Below, in pieces: positions 8,218 to 17,330 of a DNA stretch of 64,000 nt (positions are counted from its first letter, which is position 1; every line of letters begins with the position of its first letter). Under the pieces are notes generated by a model, which was not told the DNA's origin, did not search any database, and saw nothing but the letters and a program-made list of their open reading frames with translations. The DNA is from Bacteroidales bacterium (GTDB lineage: Bacteria; Bacteroidota; Bacteroidia; Bacteroidales; F082). Position numbers and translations under genes: made by a program. The stretch lies in contig JAKSMV010000014.1 of the NCBI GenBank assembly GCA_024400425.1, positions 1 to 64,000 of the forward strand, written 5' to 3'.

Positions 8218-10350
8218 ATGAAACCAAATTATAAAGACATCAACCTTAACGTTGTACCTGAAAACAATGCAACTTGCCCACAGGGTGAAAATTGGGAAAC
8301 TGCCGAACACATCATGGTGAAGCCTGCCTACACCGAGAAAGACCTCGAAGGCATGGAACACCTGAACTATGCTGCCGGTATCGCTCCTAACCTCCGTGGA
8401 CCTTATTCAACCATGTATGTGATGCGTCCTTGGACCATCCGTCAGTATGCCGGTTTCTCCACCGCCGAAGAATCAAACGCTTTCTATCGCCGCAACCTCG
8501 CCGCTGGTCAGAAGGGTCTGTCGGTCGCTTTCGACTTGGCTACTCACCGTGGCTACGATGCCGACCACGAGCGCGTGATGGGCGATGTGGGTAAGGCTGG
8601 CGTGAGCATCTGCTCGGTCGAAGACATGAAGGTCTTGTTCGACCAAATCCCGCTGAACCAAATGTCCGTTTCAATGACCATGAACGGTGCCGTTCTGCCA
8701 ATTCTGGCTTTCTACATCGTCACGGCTTTGGAACAGGGCGCTAAATACGAAGAACTGCAAGGTACCATCCAGAACGACATCCTGAAGGAATTCATGGTGC
8801 GTAACACCTATATTTATCCACCAGAGTTCTCAATGCGTATCATTGCCGACATTTTTGAGTTCACTTCCCAAAACATGCCGAAGTTCAATTCCATCTCCAT
8901 CTCCGGTTACCACATGCAGGAAGCCGGTGCAACCTCCGACATCGAAATGGCTTACACCTTGGCCGATGGTTGGGATTACCTCCGCACTGGCGTCAAGGCT
9001 GGCCTGGACATCGATGCCTTTGCACCGCGTCTGTCATTCTTCTGGTGCTCGGGCATGAACCATTTCATGGAAATCGCCAAGATGCGTGCCGCCCGTATGC
9101 TGTGGGCCAAGATCGTGAAGACCTTCAACCCGAAGAATCCTAAATCACTGGCACTGCGTACACATACCCAGACTTCAGGTTGGTCGCTGACCGAACAGGA
9201 TCCATTCAACAACGTGGCCCGTACTTGCGTCGAAGCAATGGGCGCTGCTTTGGGTCATACCCAGTCGCTGCACACCAATGCTTTGGACGAAGCCATCGCT
9301 TTGCCAACCGACTTCTCGGCTCGTATTGCCCGTAACACCCAGATTTACATCCAGGAAGAAACCAACGTCTGCCGCGTCGTCGACCCATGGGCTGGTTCCT
9401 ATTACGTTGAATCGCTCACCAAGGAAATCGCTGAACGCGCTTGGGGTCACATCATGGAAATCGAAGCCATGGGCGGTATGGCAAAGGCCATCGAAACGGG
9501 TCTGCCGAAGATGCGTATCGAAGAAGCTGCTGCCCGCAAGCAGGCTAAGATTGACTCAGGCCGTGAAATCATCGTCGGTATCAACAAATACCGCCTCGAC
9601 CACGAAGACCCAATCGAAACCCTCGAAGTGGACAACACTGCCGTGCGTGACGCTCAAATCAAGCGTTTGCAGCAACTCCGCGCCAACCGCAACGAAGCCG
9701 ATGTGCAGCGTTGCCTGGATGCCATCACCAAGTCGGCTGAAACCGGCGAAGGCAACTTGCTGGCTCTCGCTGTTGAAGCCGCAAAGGTGCGCGCCACATT
9801 GGGCGAAATCTCCATGGCTTGCGAAAAGATCGCTGGCCGTTACAAAGCAGTTATCCGTTCAATTTCAGGTGTTTATTCTATGGAAACAAAAGACGATGCA
9901 AAATTTGCCGAAGCCGTTGCCAAGGCTGATGAATTTGCCAAGATGGAAGGCCGCCGTCCGCGCATCATGATTGCCAAGATGGGTCAGGATGGTCACGACC
10001 GTGGCGCTAAGGTTGTCGCTACAGGTTATGCCGACATAGGTTTCGATGTCGATATGGGACCTCTGTTCCAGACTCCAGCCGAAGCCGCTAAGCAGGCTGT
10101 CGAAAACGATGTCCACATTCTCGGCGTCAGCTCGTTGGCTGCCGGTCACAAGACCTTGGTGCCTCAGGTCATTGCTGAGTTGGAAAAGCTCGGTCGTCCC
10201 GACATCATGGTCACCGTGGGTGGCGTCATCCCTGCACAGGACTATCAGTTCCTCTATGATGCAGGTGCCGTTGCCATCTTCGGACCTGGCACCGTGGTCA
10301 GCGAATCAGCCATCAAGATGCTGGATTTGCTGATTGCTGCACGTCAGTAA
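8218..10350 (+). CDS. mutB: Methylmalonyl-CoA mutase, large (alpha, catalytic) subunit
   Basis: 710 residues, the usual full length. The N-terminal two thirds form the CoA-binding barrel ([39 protein letters not shown]). The C-terminal cobalamin domain carries [16 protein letters not shown], with the cobalt-ligand His near residue 593 (DxHxxG), followed by GGVIPAQDY. Paired with mutA, it works either in propionate formation from succinate or in propionate use; in fermentative Bacteroidales the former is usual. The operon ends at a strong terminator at 10371-10396. Confidence 0.98.
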   Translation: MKPNYKDINLNVVPENNATCPQGENWETAEHIMVKPAYTEKDLEGMEHLNYAAGIAPNLRGPYSTMYVMRPWTIRQYAGFSTAEESNAFYRRNLAAGQKGLSVAFDLATHRGYDADHERVMGDVGKAGVSICSVEDMKVLFDQIPLNQMSVSMTMNGAVLPILAFYIVTALEQGAKYEELQGTIQNDILKEFMVRNTYIYPPEFSMRIIADIFEFTSQNMPKFNSISISGYHMQEAGATSDIEMAYTLADGWDYLRTGVKAGLDIDAFAPRLSFFWCSGMNHFMEIAKMRAARMLWAKIVKTFNPKNPKSLALRTHTQTSGWSLTEQDPFNNVARTCVEAMGAALGHTQSLHTNALDEAIALPTDFSARIARNTQIYIQEETNVCRVVDPWAGSYYVESLTKEIAERAWGHIMEIEAMGGMAKAIETGLPKMRIEEAAARKQAKIDSGREIIVGINKYRLDHEDPIETLEVDNTAVRDAQIKRLQQLRANRNEADVQRCLDAITKSAETGEGNLLALAVEAAKVRATLGEISMACEKIAGRYKAVIRSISGVYSMETKDDAKFAEAVAKADEFAKMEGRRPRIMIAKMGQDGHDRGAKVVATGYADIGFDVDMGPLFQTPAEAAKQAVENDVHILGVSSLAAGHKTLVPQVIAELEKLGRPDIMVTVGGVIPAQDYQFLYDAGAVAIFGPGTVVSESAIKMLDLLIAARQ

Positions 10351-10370
10351 TCACATCTTCTATAAACTGA

Positions 10371-10398
10371 AAAAGGCGTTCGTAAGAGCGCCTTTTTT
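10371..10398 (+). terminator. Rho-independent terminator of mutAB
   Basis: AAAAGGCG (10371-10378) pairs with CGCCTTTT (10389-10396), followed by further T residues, 20 nt after the mutB stop codon. Confidence 0.85.
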
Positions 10399-10471
10399 CA
10401 TTAAAAACGATTGCTTTTGTAACAAATTCAGATTCTATTCGTCTCAATAATGTGATTTAAATGAAACCAGC

Positions 10472-10969
10472 ATGACAACTGAGATATTCAAACGGACTTA
10501 TCTTTCTCTAAATCCTCTTATTTATCGTGTGGCGATACATTTGCTAAACGATGAAGAGGCAGCAAAAGATACCACTCAAGATGTTTATGTGAAGTTGTGG
10601 GCGTCAAAAGACAAATTGGATAAAATTGACGACCCAAAATCATTTGTCATCAAAGTGACTCATAATTTATGTATTGATAGAATAAGGCGCAATAATTTGC
10701 GAATTGAAGAACGACCTAGTGACATGGAAGAGCTTCCGAATATCGGTATTGAAGATAATCCCGTGATGAATCGCGACACTTTAAGACATGTGGTAGATTG
10801 TATCAATAGGATGCCGAAAAAGCAAAAGGAAATTATGCTTTTGTTCGTTACGGAAGCTTTGGATTACAAGGAAATAGCAAAAAGAACCGGATTGACAGAA
10901 TTGAATGTAAGAGTGACAGTTAGCCGCTCAAGGAATCAAATCAAAAAAGAACTGGAGGAACTAATATGA
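10472..10969 (+). CDS. ECF-type RNA polymerase sigma factor
   Basis: 165 residues containing sigma region 2 (YRVAIHLLNDEEAAKDTTQDVYVKLW..., residues about 15-45) and region 4 (MPKKQKEIMLLFVTEALDYKEIAKRTGL..., about 112-140). It directs transcription of an unknown regulon. Its stop overlaps the next start (ATGA, 10966-10969), the usual arrangement for a sigma factor and its membrane-bound modulator. The three-gene operon uses visibly more A/T-rich codons than the mutAB genes before it. It is not a close match to housekeeping or nitrogen sigma factors. Confidence 0.92.
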   Translation: MTTEIFKRTYLSLNPLIYRVAIHLLNDEEAAKDTTQDVYVKLWASKDKLDKIDDPKSFVIKVTHNLCIDRIRRNNLRIEERPSDMEELPNIGIEDNPVMNRDTLRHVVDCINRMPKKQKEIMLLFVTEALDYKEIAKRTGLTELNVRVTVSRSRNQIKKELEELI

Positions 10970-11343
10970 ACTTGAATGAACTTGAAGAAATAGCCAACGA
11001 TGAGCACAAACAAGTCCCATCAAATTTGGAGCACGATATAGATACATTAATTAACACTCTAGCTTTTACCGAGAATTTGAAAAGCGGGAAAGAGAGCCAT
11101 AAAGCAGGAAATCAACTGAAATGGCTTAGTGCAGCTGCAACCGTTGTCTTGATGATTGGTTTGGGCTGGCTTCTGCTATCAAAACAAAGCGAACCTAAAG
11201 ACACTTTCAACGATCCTCAAGAAGCGTATGCCTATTTTTCTTCAACAATGAACCGTATAGCATCAAAAGTCAATGACGGGATGGATAAAGCCGATGCGGC
11301 GCTTTCCACTTTAAAAGCCGTATTGCCGAATAAAACCGAATAA
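10966..11343 (+). CDS. Single-pass membrane protein, probable anti-sigma modulator
   Basis: 125 residues: an acidic cytoplasmic N-terminus (about 45 residues), one membrane helix (LSAAATVVLMIGLGWLLLS, about residues 52-70) and a short helical periplasmic tail. It overlaps the sigma gene by 4 bp. Its position, topology and size suggest it holds or modulates the ECF sigma factor, but no recognised anti-sigma domain is visible, so the function is an inference from context. Confidence 0.65.
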   Translation: MNLNELEEIANDEHKQVPSNLEHDIDTLINTLAFTENLKSGKESHKAGNQLKWLSAAATVVLMIGLGWLLLSKQSEPKDTFNDPQEAYAYFSSTMNRIASKVNDGMDKADAALSTLKAVLPNKTE

Positions 11344-11369
11344 TTCAAATCAATTTAAATCATAGAGAA

Positions 11370-11837
11370 ATGAAAAAGTTAGTTTTTTTGATGTTTGCCT
11401 TTATTATTGCAAGCAGTAGTCAAGCCCAAGTCGGCAAGGAGTTATACAACAAGTATTCAGATTCAAAAGGTGTTGAAACGACTTTTATATCACCAAGCAT
11501 GTTTAACATGATGGGATCCCTTCAAGTTGATGATGATCTTAACAACATCTTGGATTCTTTCAAATCTTTTCAAGGCATGTATGTCATCGACTGCGATAAC
11601 TCTGCCACAATCAAAAAGATTAAAAAAGATATTGATTCGAAATTAAGCCAAAACGAGCTTGAACTTATGGTTGAGAATAAGGAAGATGATGAATCTACCC
11701 GTATTTTCACGGTTAAAAAAGGGACGGAACTTGTTGGCATAATAATTATTGAAGAAGAACCGGAAGACATTAATGTTGTTTGCATTGATGGTGTCTTGAA
11801 AAAAGAGGCTCTTGAAAAAGTATTTGGCGAAGATTGA
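11370..11837 (+). CDS. DUF4252-family exported protein
   Basis: 155 residues with a signal peptide cut before Gln (SSSQA/QVGKEL). The body resembles DUF4252 proteins (ETTFISPSMFNMMGS near the start, hydrophilic mixed alpha/beta after it). In Bacteroidales, DUF4252 genes regularly follow an ECF sigma gene and a small membrane gene, as here. The molecular function is unknown; an envelope-stress role is a guess from that linkage. It ends at the strong terminator at 11848-11885. Confidence 0.75.
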   Translation: MKKLVFLMFAFIIASSSQAQVGKELYNKYSDSKGVETTFISPSMFNMMGSLQVDDDLNNILDSFKSFQGMYVIDCDNSATIKKIKKDIDSKLSQNELELMVENKEDDESTRIFTVKKGTELVGIIIIEEEPEDINVVCIDGVLKKEALEKVFGED

Positions 11838-11847
11838 TTCTTTATCA

Positions 11848-11885
11848 AATTCAGGCCGACCGGAAACTTCCAGTCGGCCTGAATT
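11848..11885. terminator. Bidirectional terminator between convergent genes
   Basis: A perfect 13-bp stem: AATTCAGGCCGAC (11848-11860) with GTCGGCCTGAATT (11873-11885) around a 12-nt loop. It separates the sigma operon from the convergent gene ending at 11909. The T-tract is modest (GATTTT). Confidence 0.75.
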
Positions 11886-11908
11886 GATTTTGCTGAAAAT
11901 TGGAAAAC

Positions 11909-12541
11909 TTATTTCAAGCAAGCATAATGATAAAACTGCTTGCGCAGTTCCGAGTCGATAGGGAAACAGTCGAAATGGCCTTTCTTTAGGTCGCAGTCGA
12001 ACAAGGTGTCGATTTGGGTGATGAAAAGGCGGTCGTAGTGCTTTTCCAGATCCCGTTGTGCTTCCGTCACAAAGCCTATGATTTCGTTGACCTCTTCTGC
12101 CACCAAATCATAGTTGGTGAACACATAAAGACCGAATTCATTGTAGTTTCCATAGAAACCATTGCTCACTTTCTGAATCTTGCTCAGCAAGATACGTTTC
12201 ATGGGAAGTGCCAAAGCCCAATAGTCATACTCGCGGTTGCCCATCGAGTAGGTGCTGTCGAGACCGAAGGAATAGCCGCTTTCCTGAATACGTTTCAAGT
12301 CATCAGGATCAATCTTCATCACGGGCTTTCCGGCCATGTCGTTGATAAGCGCATGGGCATCCACCTTATTCTCGCTGATGGCGCGCGTGACTTCGATGCC
12401 AATGCCATTCTCATCGTCCTGCAAGTCGGGGCGGTCGGAACACGTGAGGCCCAGATAACGAGAGCCAAAAAGCTTCACAAGCGAAAACATGGCGTAACGC
12501 TCGAAAAAGCAAGTATCGAATTTCGTCTTTCTTTTCGTCAT
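11909..12541 (-). CDS. Unknown protein overlapping the end of ruvC
   Basis: 210 residues, no signal peptide and no membrane helix. The segment SDRPDLQDDENGIGIEVTRA (about residues 35-54) weakly resembles the core of PD-(D/E)xK nuclease-fold proteins, with Thr where Lys is usual; this is only a pattern resemblance. The rest is mixed alpha/beta and rich in aromatic residues. Its start overlaps the ruvC stop by 4 bp (12538-12541), so it is translated together with ruvC downstream of radA. That linkage would suit a DNA-related function, but the family is not recognised. Confidence 0.7.
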   Translation of the reverse strand: MTKRKTKFDTCFFERYAMFSLVKLFGSRYLGLTCSDRPDLQDDENGIGIEVTRAISENKVDAHALINDMAGKPVMKIDPDDLKRIQESGYSFGLDSTYSMGNREYDYWALALPMKRILLSKIQKVSNGFYGNYNEFGLYVFTNYDLVAEEVNEIIGFVTEAQRDLEKHYDRLFITQIDTLFDCDLKKGHFDCFPIDSELRKQFYHYACLK

Positions 12542-13125
12542 AGATTCTTGATTCTATCAGGGTTTTGCGCAATAAACTGGCTCCAGTCGGGCTTGCGGGC
12601 AGCCTTGGCTTTCTCGGTGGTATGCTTGGTGTAGTTCACGTCCTTGCCCTTGTCGATGGCATGACAGACAGCGGCAGCCACAGCATCGGTGGCATCGAAA
12701 AACTCAGGGTCTTCGTCGAACTTCAACATGAAATGCAACATCTTGGCCACCTGTTCCTTGGTGGCGTTGCCATTGCCTGTGATGGTCTGCTTGATGGTCT
12801 TGGGCGAATATTCGAAGATTGGAATGTCGCGGTAGAGGGCGGCAGCCATGGCCACGCCTTGGGCACGGCCCAACTTCAGCATCGACTGCACGTTTTTACC
12901 AAAGAAAGGTGCCTCGATAGCCAGCTCGTCAGGATGATATTCGTTGACGATTTCCAAAACGCGCTCAAAGATTTTCTTCAGTTTCAGCGCCTGGTTGTCA
13001 AGTTTTTTCAAGTTAATGACACCCATTGTCAAGAGTTCCATGTTCTTGCCCACTTCCTTGATGACGCCATAGCCCATCACCATGGTGCCCGGGTCGATGC
13101 CTAATATTATTTTTTCGTTTTCCAT
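12538..13125 (-). CDS. ruvC: Crossover junction endodeoxyribonuclease RuvC
   Basis: The start is set at 13125 (MENEKIILGIDPGT), giving 195 residues. An upstream ATG at 13185 would overlap radA and add a non-homologous extension. It resolves Holliday junctions as a dimer. The RNase-H-like acidic residues are in place: Asp in GIDPGT, Glu in LAIEAPFFG, and the C-terminal pair in FDATDAVAAAVCH. It follows radA by 10 nt and overlaps the next gene, forming a radA-ruvC-unknown operon on the minus strand. Confidence 0.95.
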   Translation of the reverse strand: MENEKIILGIDPGTMVMGYGVIKEVGKNMELLTMGVINLKKLDNQALKLKKIFERVLEIVNEYHPDELAIEAPFFGKNVQSMLKLGRAQGVAMAAALYRDIPIFEYSPKTIKQTITGNGNATKEQVAKMLHFMLKFDEDPEFFDATDAVAAAVCHAIDKGKDVNYTKHTTEKAKAARKPDWSQFIAQNPDRIKNL

Positions 13126-13135
13126 TGTTTTATTT

Positions 13136-14512
13136 TCACCCAAACAATTCCCCAGCCAAGTCGTAAACCGAAGCCACGGGCACAACTTGTATCTTGAAAC
13201 GCTTGGTATCTAAGCCTTTGGCGTTGTATTTCGAAATGAAGATTTTCTCAAATCCCAACTTGTCGGCTTCGGCAATGCGGGCATCGATGCGCGTGACGGC
13301 TCGGACTTCGCCCGAAAGACCGATTTCAGCAGCAAACGTGTAACCCGACGGAATCGGGATGTCGGCATTCGACGACAAAACCGCAGCCACCACAGCCATG
13401 TCGATGGCCGGGTCATCGACACGCAAGCCGCCGGCGATGTTGAGGAAGACATCTTTCGTGGAAAGGCGGAAACCAGCGCGTTTCTCCAACACGGCAAGCA
13501 GCATGTTCAGGCGGCGGATGTCGAAACCGGTTGCCGAGCGTTGCGGCGTGCCGTAGGCCGCCGTGCTGACCAAAGCCTGTGTCTCGATGAGCATGGTGCG
13601 TTGTCCTTCCATAGTGGCGGCAATGGCAATGCCACTCACCTCCTCATCACGTTGCGAAAGGAGGATTTCGCTTGGATTGGTCACTTCGCGCAAACCGTTG
13701 GCGTTCATCTCGAAAATGCCCAATTCCGATGAGGAACCGAAGCGGTTCTTGATGGTGCGCAAGATGCGGAAACCATAATGGCGGTCGCCCTCGAATTGCA
13801 GGACGGTATCGACAATATGTTCCAAAATCTTCGGTCCGGCAATGCTGCCGTCTTTGGTAATGTGTCCAATGAGGAAAACCGGCACCTGATAGGCTTTGGC
13901 TATTTTGTTCATCTCGGCGGCGGTCTCGCGGATTTGCGTCAGGCTGCCCGCCGTTGCGTCAATATAAGGCGATTCCAAGGTCTGAATGGAGTCGATGACC
14001 ACGATGTCGGGATTCACAGCCTTGAAATGTTTCAGTATTTCCTGCGTGTTGGTCTCGGTGAGGATGAAGCAGTTCTCGTTGTTGATGCCGATGCGGTCGG
14101 CACGCATCTTGATTTGCGTCTGGCTTTCCTCGCCCGAAATGTAAAGCACCTTTTTATCAGCAAGTTGCAAGGCCGTTTGCAAAAGCAAGGTCGATTTTCC
14201 AATGCCAGGTTCGCCGCCGACCAAGGTGAGCGAGCCTAACACCAGGCCGCCGCCAAGCACGCGGTTCAGTTCCTCGTAAGGCAAAATGATGCGTTGTTCC
14301 TTGGCATTGGTGATGTCATTAATAGGAACGGGAAGCGTCTGTATCAAATCCGAACCGATGTTTTTGCGCACCGATTTGCTGTCTTTTCCCGTCACGACGG
14401 TTTCTTCCACGCAAGTGTTCCACGCGCCGCAGGCCGGACATTTGCCAAACCATTTAGGCGATTCGTTGCCACATTCCTTGCAAAAAAAGGCTGTTTTCTG
14501 TTTTGTGGACAT
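13136..14512 (-). CDS. radA: DNA repair protein RadA (Sms)
   Basis: The start is set at 14512 (MSTKQKTAFFCKECG), giving 458 residues. Order of parts: a zinc finger CKECG...CPACG (residues 11-29), a RecA-like ATPase with Walker A GEPGIGKST, the RadA signature KNRFG, and a C-terminal Lon-protease-like domain (GGLRVDDPAIDMAVVAAVLS). RadA promotes branch migration in recombination. It heads the operon with ruvC, and its promoter TATTTTTG is at 14533-14540. Confidence 0.96.
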   Translation of the reverse strand: MSTKQKTAFFCKECGNESPKWFGKCPACGAWNTCVEETVVTGKDSKSVRKNIGSDLIQTLPVPINDITNAKEQRIILPYEELNRVLGGGLVLGSLTLVGGEPGIGKSTLLLQTALQLADKKVLYISGEESQTQIKMRADRIGINNENCFILTETNTQEILKHFKAVNPDIVVIDSIQTLESPYIDATAGSLTQIRETAAEMNKIAKAYQVPVFLIGHITKDGSIAGPKILEHIVDTVLQFEGDRHYGFRILRTIKNRFGSSSELGIFEMNANGLREVTNPSEILLSQRDEEVSGIAIAATMEGQRTMLIETQALVSTAAYGTPQRSATGFDIRRLNMLLAVLEKRAGFRLSTKDVFLNIAGGLRVDDPAIDMAVVAAVLSSNADIPIPSGYTFAAEIGLSGEVRAVTRIDARIAEADKLGFEKIFISKYNAKGLDTKRFKIQVVPVASVYDLAGELFG

Positions 14513-14532
14513 TGTTATTATGCTTTTGGAGG

Positions 14533-14540
14533 CAAAAATA
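14533..14540 (-). promoter_or_regulatory. -7 promoter element TATTTTTG for radA
   Basis: TAnnTTTG match 20 nt upstream of the chosen radA start, supporting ATG 14512 over the ATG at 14545, which lies upstream of the promoter element. Confidence 0.65.
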
Positions 14541-14587
14541 AACAATTAGTGGGTTCAAAGGGCGAGTTTTTTGCAACAACAAATCGT

Positions 14588-15061
14588 TCAATGAAACACA
14601 AAGAAAGTAAGCGCTGGACCTAACAACTGATAATACAAGTCGTAAACAAAGGCAACACCAGCTTCCTTATAGGCTTTCTTATACAAGCAAATGACAAAAT
14701 AAGGAATCATTATCAACCTATCCACTATATAAAGGATGTTCATAATTGAACTTCGGTCGGAAATATCGCCAACCCAATGAACTTCTGAAAACGACAAGAC
14801 GAAAGTCGCGAGCACCAAACACTTGAAAACAATGCTCCATATAAACATTAGCGTAGGGAAACCTGCCGAAGAATCTGATTGTTGGTAACTATAATTCCTG
14901 AAAGTCAGGATGTAGTAAACTGGCATAAGGCACAATATTGCAGTACCAACCAACAAGACAAAAGGTGGAATATTAAAATACCGAGGCAAAGTGAAACACA
15001 ATGCCATAAGAAGCAAAAGAATTGCTTCAATCCAATCGAATTTTGTTATCCATTTCTTCAT
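14588..15061 (-). CDS. Small polytopic membrane protein, unknown
   Basis: 157 residues with four or five predicted membrane helices (AILLLLMALCFTLPRYF; FVLLVGTAILCLMPVYYIL; LMFIWSIVFKCLVLATFVL; IVDRLIMIPYFVICLY; a final LGPALTFFVF). There are no recognisable motifs. It has its own TATTTTTG element at 15084-15091. It is an inner-membrane protein of unknown function with no operon partner. Confidence 0.6.
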   Translation of the reverse strand: MKKWITKFDWIEAILLLLMALCFTLPRYFNIPPFVLLVGTAILCLMPVYYILTFRNYSYQQSDSSAGFPTLMFIWSIVFKCLVLATFVLSFSEVHWVGDISDRSSIMNILYIVDRLIMIPYFVICLYKKAYKEAGVAFVYDLYYQLLGPALTFFVFH

Positions 15062-15083
15062 ATAACGTTGAGTTTTAATTCAG

Positions 15084-15091
15084 CAAAAATA
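15084..15091 (-). promoter_or_regulatory. -7 promoter element TATTTTTG
   Basis: TAnnTTTG match 22 nt upstream of the membrane protein start at 15061. Confidence 0.55.
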
Positions 15092-15205
15092 AGAAATAAT
15101 ACAACTTTTTCGGAATACATTCCTGAAAAGTAGGAAAATTGCCAAGTTTTACACAGAAAAGCATTCCAATTTTCGCCCATTTGTGGAACGATGAAAGTTT
15201 TCTCG

Positions 15206-15213
15206 TACTTTTG
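15206..15213 (+). promoter_or_regulatory. -7 promoter element TACTTTTG, leaderless geometry
   Basis: The element ends only 5 nt before ATG 15219, so transcription should begin at or very near the start codon. No ribosome-binding site fits in between. Confidence 0.6.
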
Positions 15214-15218
15214 CCCCA

Positions 15219-15941
15219 ATGAAAAGTCGCTGGTTCACATTGTTTGTCCTTTTGTTCGCCTCCCCGCTCTTTGCGCAGCAAGGCGACGTGGTGTTGTGCG
15301 AAGGCTTCTACAACCCTTGGCTCACTGAGGACTGGGACGTGAAAGGCGACAACTGGGCAGTGTGGTACATCTCCAACACCTCGTTTGCGGGCTGCAAGCC
15401 ACGCGAGATGCAGATGACTCCCGACTACAACTTCTCGGGCACCACGCGCATCGTGACTCCCATCGTGGAATTGGAGAAATACGACTTCATCAACTTCCAG
15501 TTCAACCACTGCCTCGAAGCCACGCAAGGTACGCTCAACGCGCAAATCGGCATCGGCATCTCGCAAGACGGCGAGTCGTGGGAAAGCATCTGGGAAGACA
15601 CCATCGCGGGCAGCATCGCCCAAAGCCAATACCTGCTCACCTTCGACATGGCCGACTGGGCAAGCAAATCGCAATACTTCAGCCTCTACTTCACTGGCGA
15701 AGGGTCGTACATCAACAGCTGGTATATCGACAATGTCATCATCTTCGCGTCCAAAAAGAACAAGTTCGGCAAGATTGACGACAGCGACGAAAGCGGATTC
15801 GTTGCGGCGCGTTCACACATCCTGAGCCTGAAAGGACCGAAGGCCGGAACCGTCACGCCATTCTCAACGATGAAGAAATCGAAGAACAAGTTCTCAAAGA
15901 TTGTCGAAGGCCGTGGACGACGCAACCGGCGGCGGAGATAA
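15219..15941 (+). CDS. Secreted choice-of-anchor-J-like protein
   Basis: 240 residues. The signal peptide is cut before Gln (SPLFA/QQGD). A single jelly-roll-like module follows (CEGFYNPWLTEDWDVKGDNW ... GISQDGESWESIWEDTI ... SWYIDNVIIF), the same module that opens the two large proteins at 17909 and 19976. Unlike them it has no thioredoxin-like domain and no T9SS sorting domain; instead it ends in a very basic tail (GRGRRNRRRR). The module is common in secreted Bacteroidetes proteins and probably mediates binding. Function unknown. Confidence 0.7.
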   Translation: MKSRWFTLFVLLFASPLFAQQGDVVLCEGFYNPWLTEDWDVKGDNWAVWYISNTSFAGCKPREMQMTPDYNFSGTTRIVTPIVELEKYDFINFQFNHCLEATQGTLNAQIGIGISQDGESWESIWEDTIAGSIAQSQYLLTFDMADWASKSQYFSLYFTGEGSYINSWYIDNVIIFASKKNKFGKIDDSDESGFVAARSHILSLKGPKAGTVTPFSTMKKSKNKFSKIVEGRGRRNRRRR

Positions 15942-15988
15942 CTTTTGTGCTTTTTGTGAAAATTAATCGAGCCGAATAGGAAAATATC

Positions 15989-15996
15989 TATTTTTG
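15989..15996 (+). promoter_or_regulatory. -7 promoter element TATTTTTG
   Basis: TAnnTTTG match 19 nt upstream of the lipoprotein ATG at 16016. Confidence 0.55.
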
Positions 15997-16015
15997 CCGC
16001 GTCAATCAAAACACC

Positions 16016-16431
16016 ATGAAATCGAAAAGCATCATACTATTGTTCCTTCTTTTCATCCTCAGCGGATGCAATAGTGTCGTGCAAAACGGCGAAAGCGACC
16101 TTAAAAAGCCCGGCAGTTCCGTCATCACCGATGAGGTCAGCTCGAACCTGATGATGCTTTATGACGCGGCGGCTTCAAACAGGAACGCCATCGAGCATGA
16201 AGTCAGCAGCAGCACGCTGTCGTGCAATTTCCGTATTGTCAACCAAAGCAGGAATCGGATTTCAAACCAGAACCAATTCCAGATAAAACTAATAGCGACT
16301 CACCTTCCCGATTCCAACAAACTGAGCCGCCACCCCATCACCTTCTTAATTGCGTTCTCGAAGGAATACCACATTTTCCAGTTGAGACGCATCAGGATTT
16401 AGAATCGTATTACCCCAAATACGTATTTTGA
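16016..16431 (+). pseudogene. Lipoprotein gene, possibly frameshifted
   Basis: The first frame runs 16016-16402 (128 residues) and starts with a lipoprotein signal (MKSKSIILLFLLFILSGC, Cys18). After about residue 70 its codons become unlike local usage. The frame that runs to TGA at 16431 then reads more like protein: a Pro/Lys/Glu linker (KQESDFKPEPIPDKTN) ending DLESYYPKYVF. One explanation is a single-base indel near 16205-16260. The alternative is that the intact 128-residue form is real. The function is unknown either way. A cluster of three palindromic repeats begins 13 nt after the second stop. Confidence 0.4.
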
Positions 16432-16443
16432 ATTCTTTTTTTA

Positions 16444-16471
16444 GTAAAGACGCACCATGGTGCGTCTCTAC
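16444..16471. repeat. GTAGAGACGC palindrome, copy 1
   Basis: 28-bp inverted repeat. The core AGACGCACCATGGTGCGTCT (16448-16467) is a perfect 20-bp palindrome, flanked by GTAA and CTAC. Member of the dispersed family also found at 16523, 30096, 47703, 53254 and 57991. Confidence 0.8.
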
Positions 16472-16486
16472 AAAACAAAACATACT

Positions 16487-16508
16487 GACGCAAATTTTGC
16501 GTCTCTAC
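16487..16508. repeat. GTAGAGACGC palindrome, degenerate copy 2
   Basis: GACGCAAA and TTTGCGTC arms around one base (16487-16503), followed by TCTAC on the right. The left outer arm is lost. Confidence 0.6.
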
Positions 16509-16522
16509 GTCAAAACCATATC

Positions 16523-16548
16523 AGAGACGTGCCATGGCGCGTCTCTAC
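16523..16548. repeat. GTAGAGACGC palindrome, copy 3
   Basis: AGAGACG and CGTCTCT arms enclose a centre containing GCCATGGC. Third copy within 105 bp; together the three fill the leader region before the gene at 16566. Confidence 0.75.
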
Positions 16549-16565
16549 ATAAAAACATCACAACT

Positions 16566-17057
16566 ATGAATCACAACAATCATCCAGAATTAGAAAAGAA
16601 GATGAATGCTGGCGCGCTGGCATGCGGCATCGGTTGCTGCATCGCAGGCATTGCCTTGTTCATCATACAAAAAAACATGACCAATGTAGGATTGTCCTAC
16701 TTGCTTATTTTCATCGGCTTGGTCTTGCTGTGCTATGGCGCCTACATGCTGATTTGCCGCACAAAAGCATGGTATTATAAAGGCACCAACTCGCCAACTA
16801 GCTGCAAGGAGTATTTCTTCCTTGCCGACGATTTCGGTGCACTGCAATCGGCACTCAACTCAAGCAACTGGCAGGCCTTGAAGAAGCTGAAGAAACAGAC
16901 TGACAGCAACGTGAAACTTTGCGTCGTCAGTTCGAAAGATGGCCAATTTGCTTCCTTCCAGCTCTTTCGCTATCAGCCCTTCGAGTTCAAGCCCGAAGGT
17001 GCGACGCGTGTGCTGAAAGATGCCGAAGCCTCGGCATTCATCGATGCCTTGAAGTAG
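16566..17057 (+). CDS. Two-helix membrane protein, unknown
   Basis: The start is taken at 16566 (MNHNNHPELEKKM), giving 163 residues. Extending upstream to 16428 would translate through three palindromic repeats. Two membrane helices (ALACGIGCCIAGIALFIIQ and YLLIFIGLVLLCYGAYMLI, about residues 18-60) are followed by a soluble domain of about 95 residues with a DDFGALQSAL segment. It is probably an inner-membrane protein with a cytoplasmic C-terminal domain. Family not recognised. A terminator follows at 17078-17112. Confidence 0.65.
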   Translation: MNHNNHPELEKKMNAGALACGIGCCIAGIALFIIQKNMTNVGLSYLLIFIGLVLLCYGAYMLICRTKAWYYKGTNSPTSCKEYFFLADDFGALQSALNSSNWQALKKLKKQTDSNVKLCVVSSKDGQFASFQLFRYQPFEFKPEGATRVLKDAEASAFIDALK

Positions 17058-17077
17058 GATTTAAAAAGTGTTATTGT

Positions 17078-17112
17078 GAAAAGCGGAGAAACCAAGTGTT
17101 TTTCCGCTTTTT
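17078..17112 (+). terminator. Rho-independent terminator
   Basis: AAAAGCGGA pairs with TCCGCTTTT across a 14-nt loop, about 20 nt after the stop at 17057, and is followed by T residues. Confidence 0.7.
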
Positions 17113-17330
17113 CGTTCTTTAACTAAACCATAATTGCAGAATTGTTTTCATCCGTCTGCATATTTTCTCTTCGGAGTTTTTACACCTATAAGACGATTGA
17201 GAAGGTCATTTTGTGACACAAAAGTAAAAATTACGGCATAAAGGTATCTTTCGTTTGAAGAAATAGCGGAATTTGTTGAAAAAAAGAGACTAAAAATACG
17301 AAAACTCTTGACTTTTGACAAAAAACACAC
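17113..17330. other. Intergenic region without a convincing gene
   Basis: AT-rich. A 60-codon minus-strand frame (17148-17330) has no ribosome site, promoter or protein-like composition and is not called. The right edge holds the promoter of the small gene at 17369. Confidence 0.5.

Noticed and set aside
17148..17330. 60-codon minus-strand ORF
   Set aside because: No promoter or ribosome site, and it runs opposite to the promoter of the gene at 17369.
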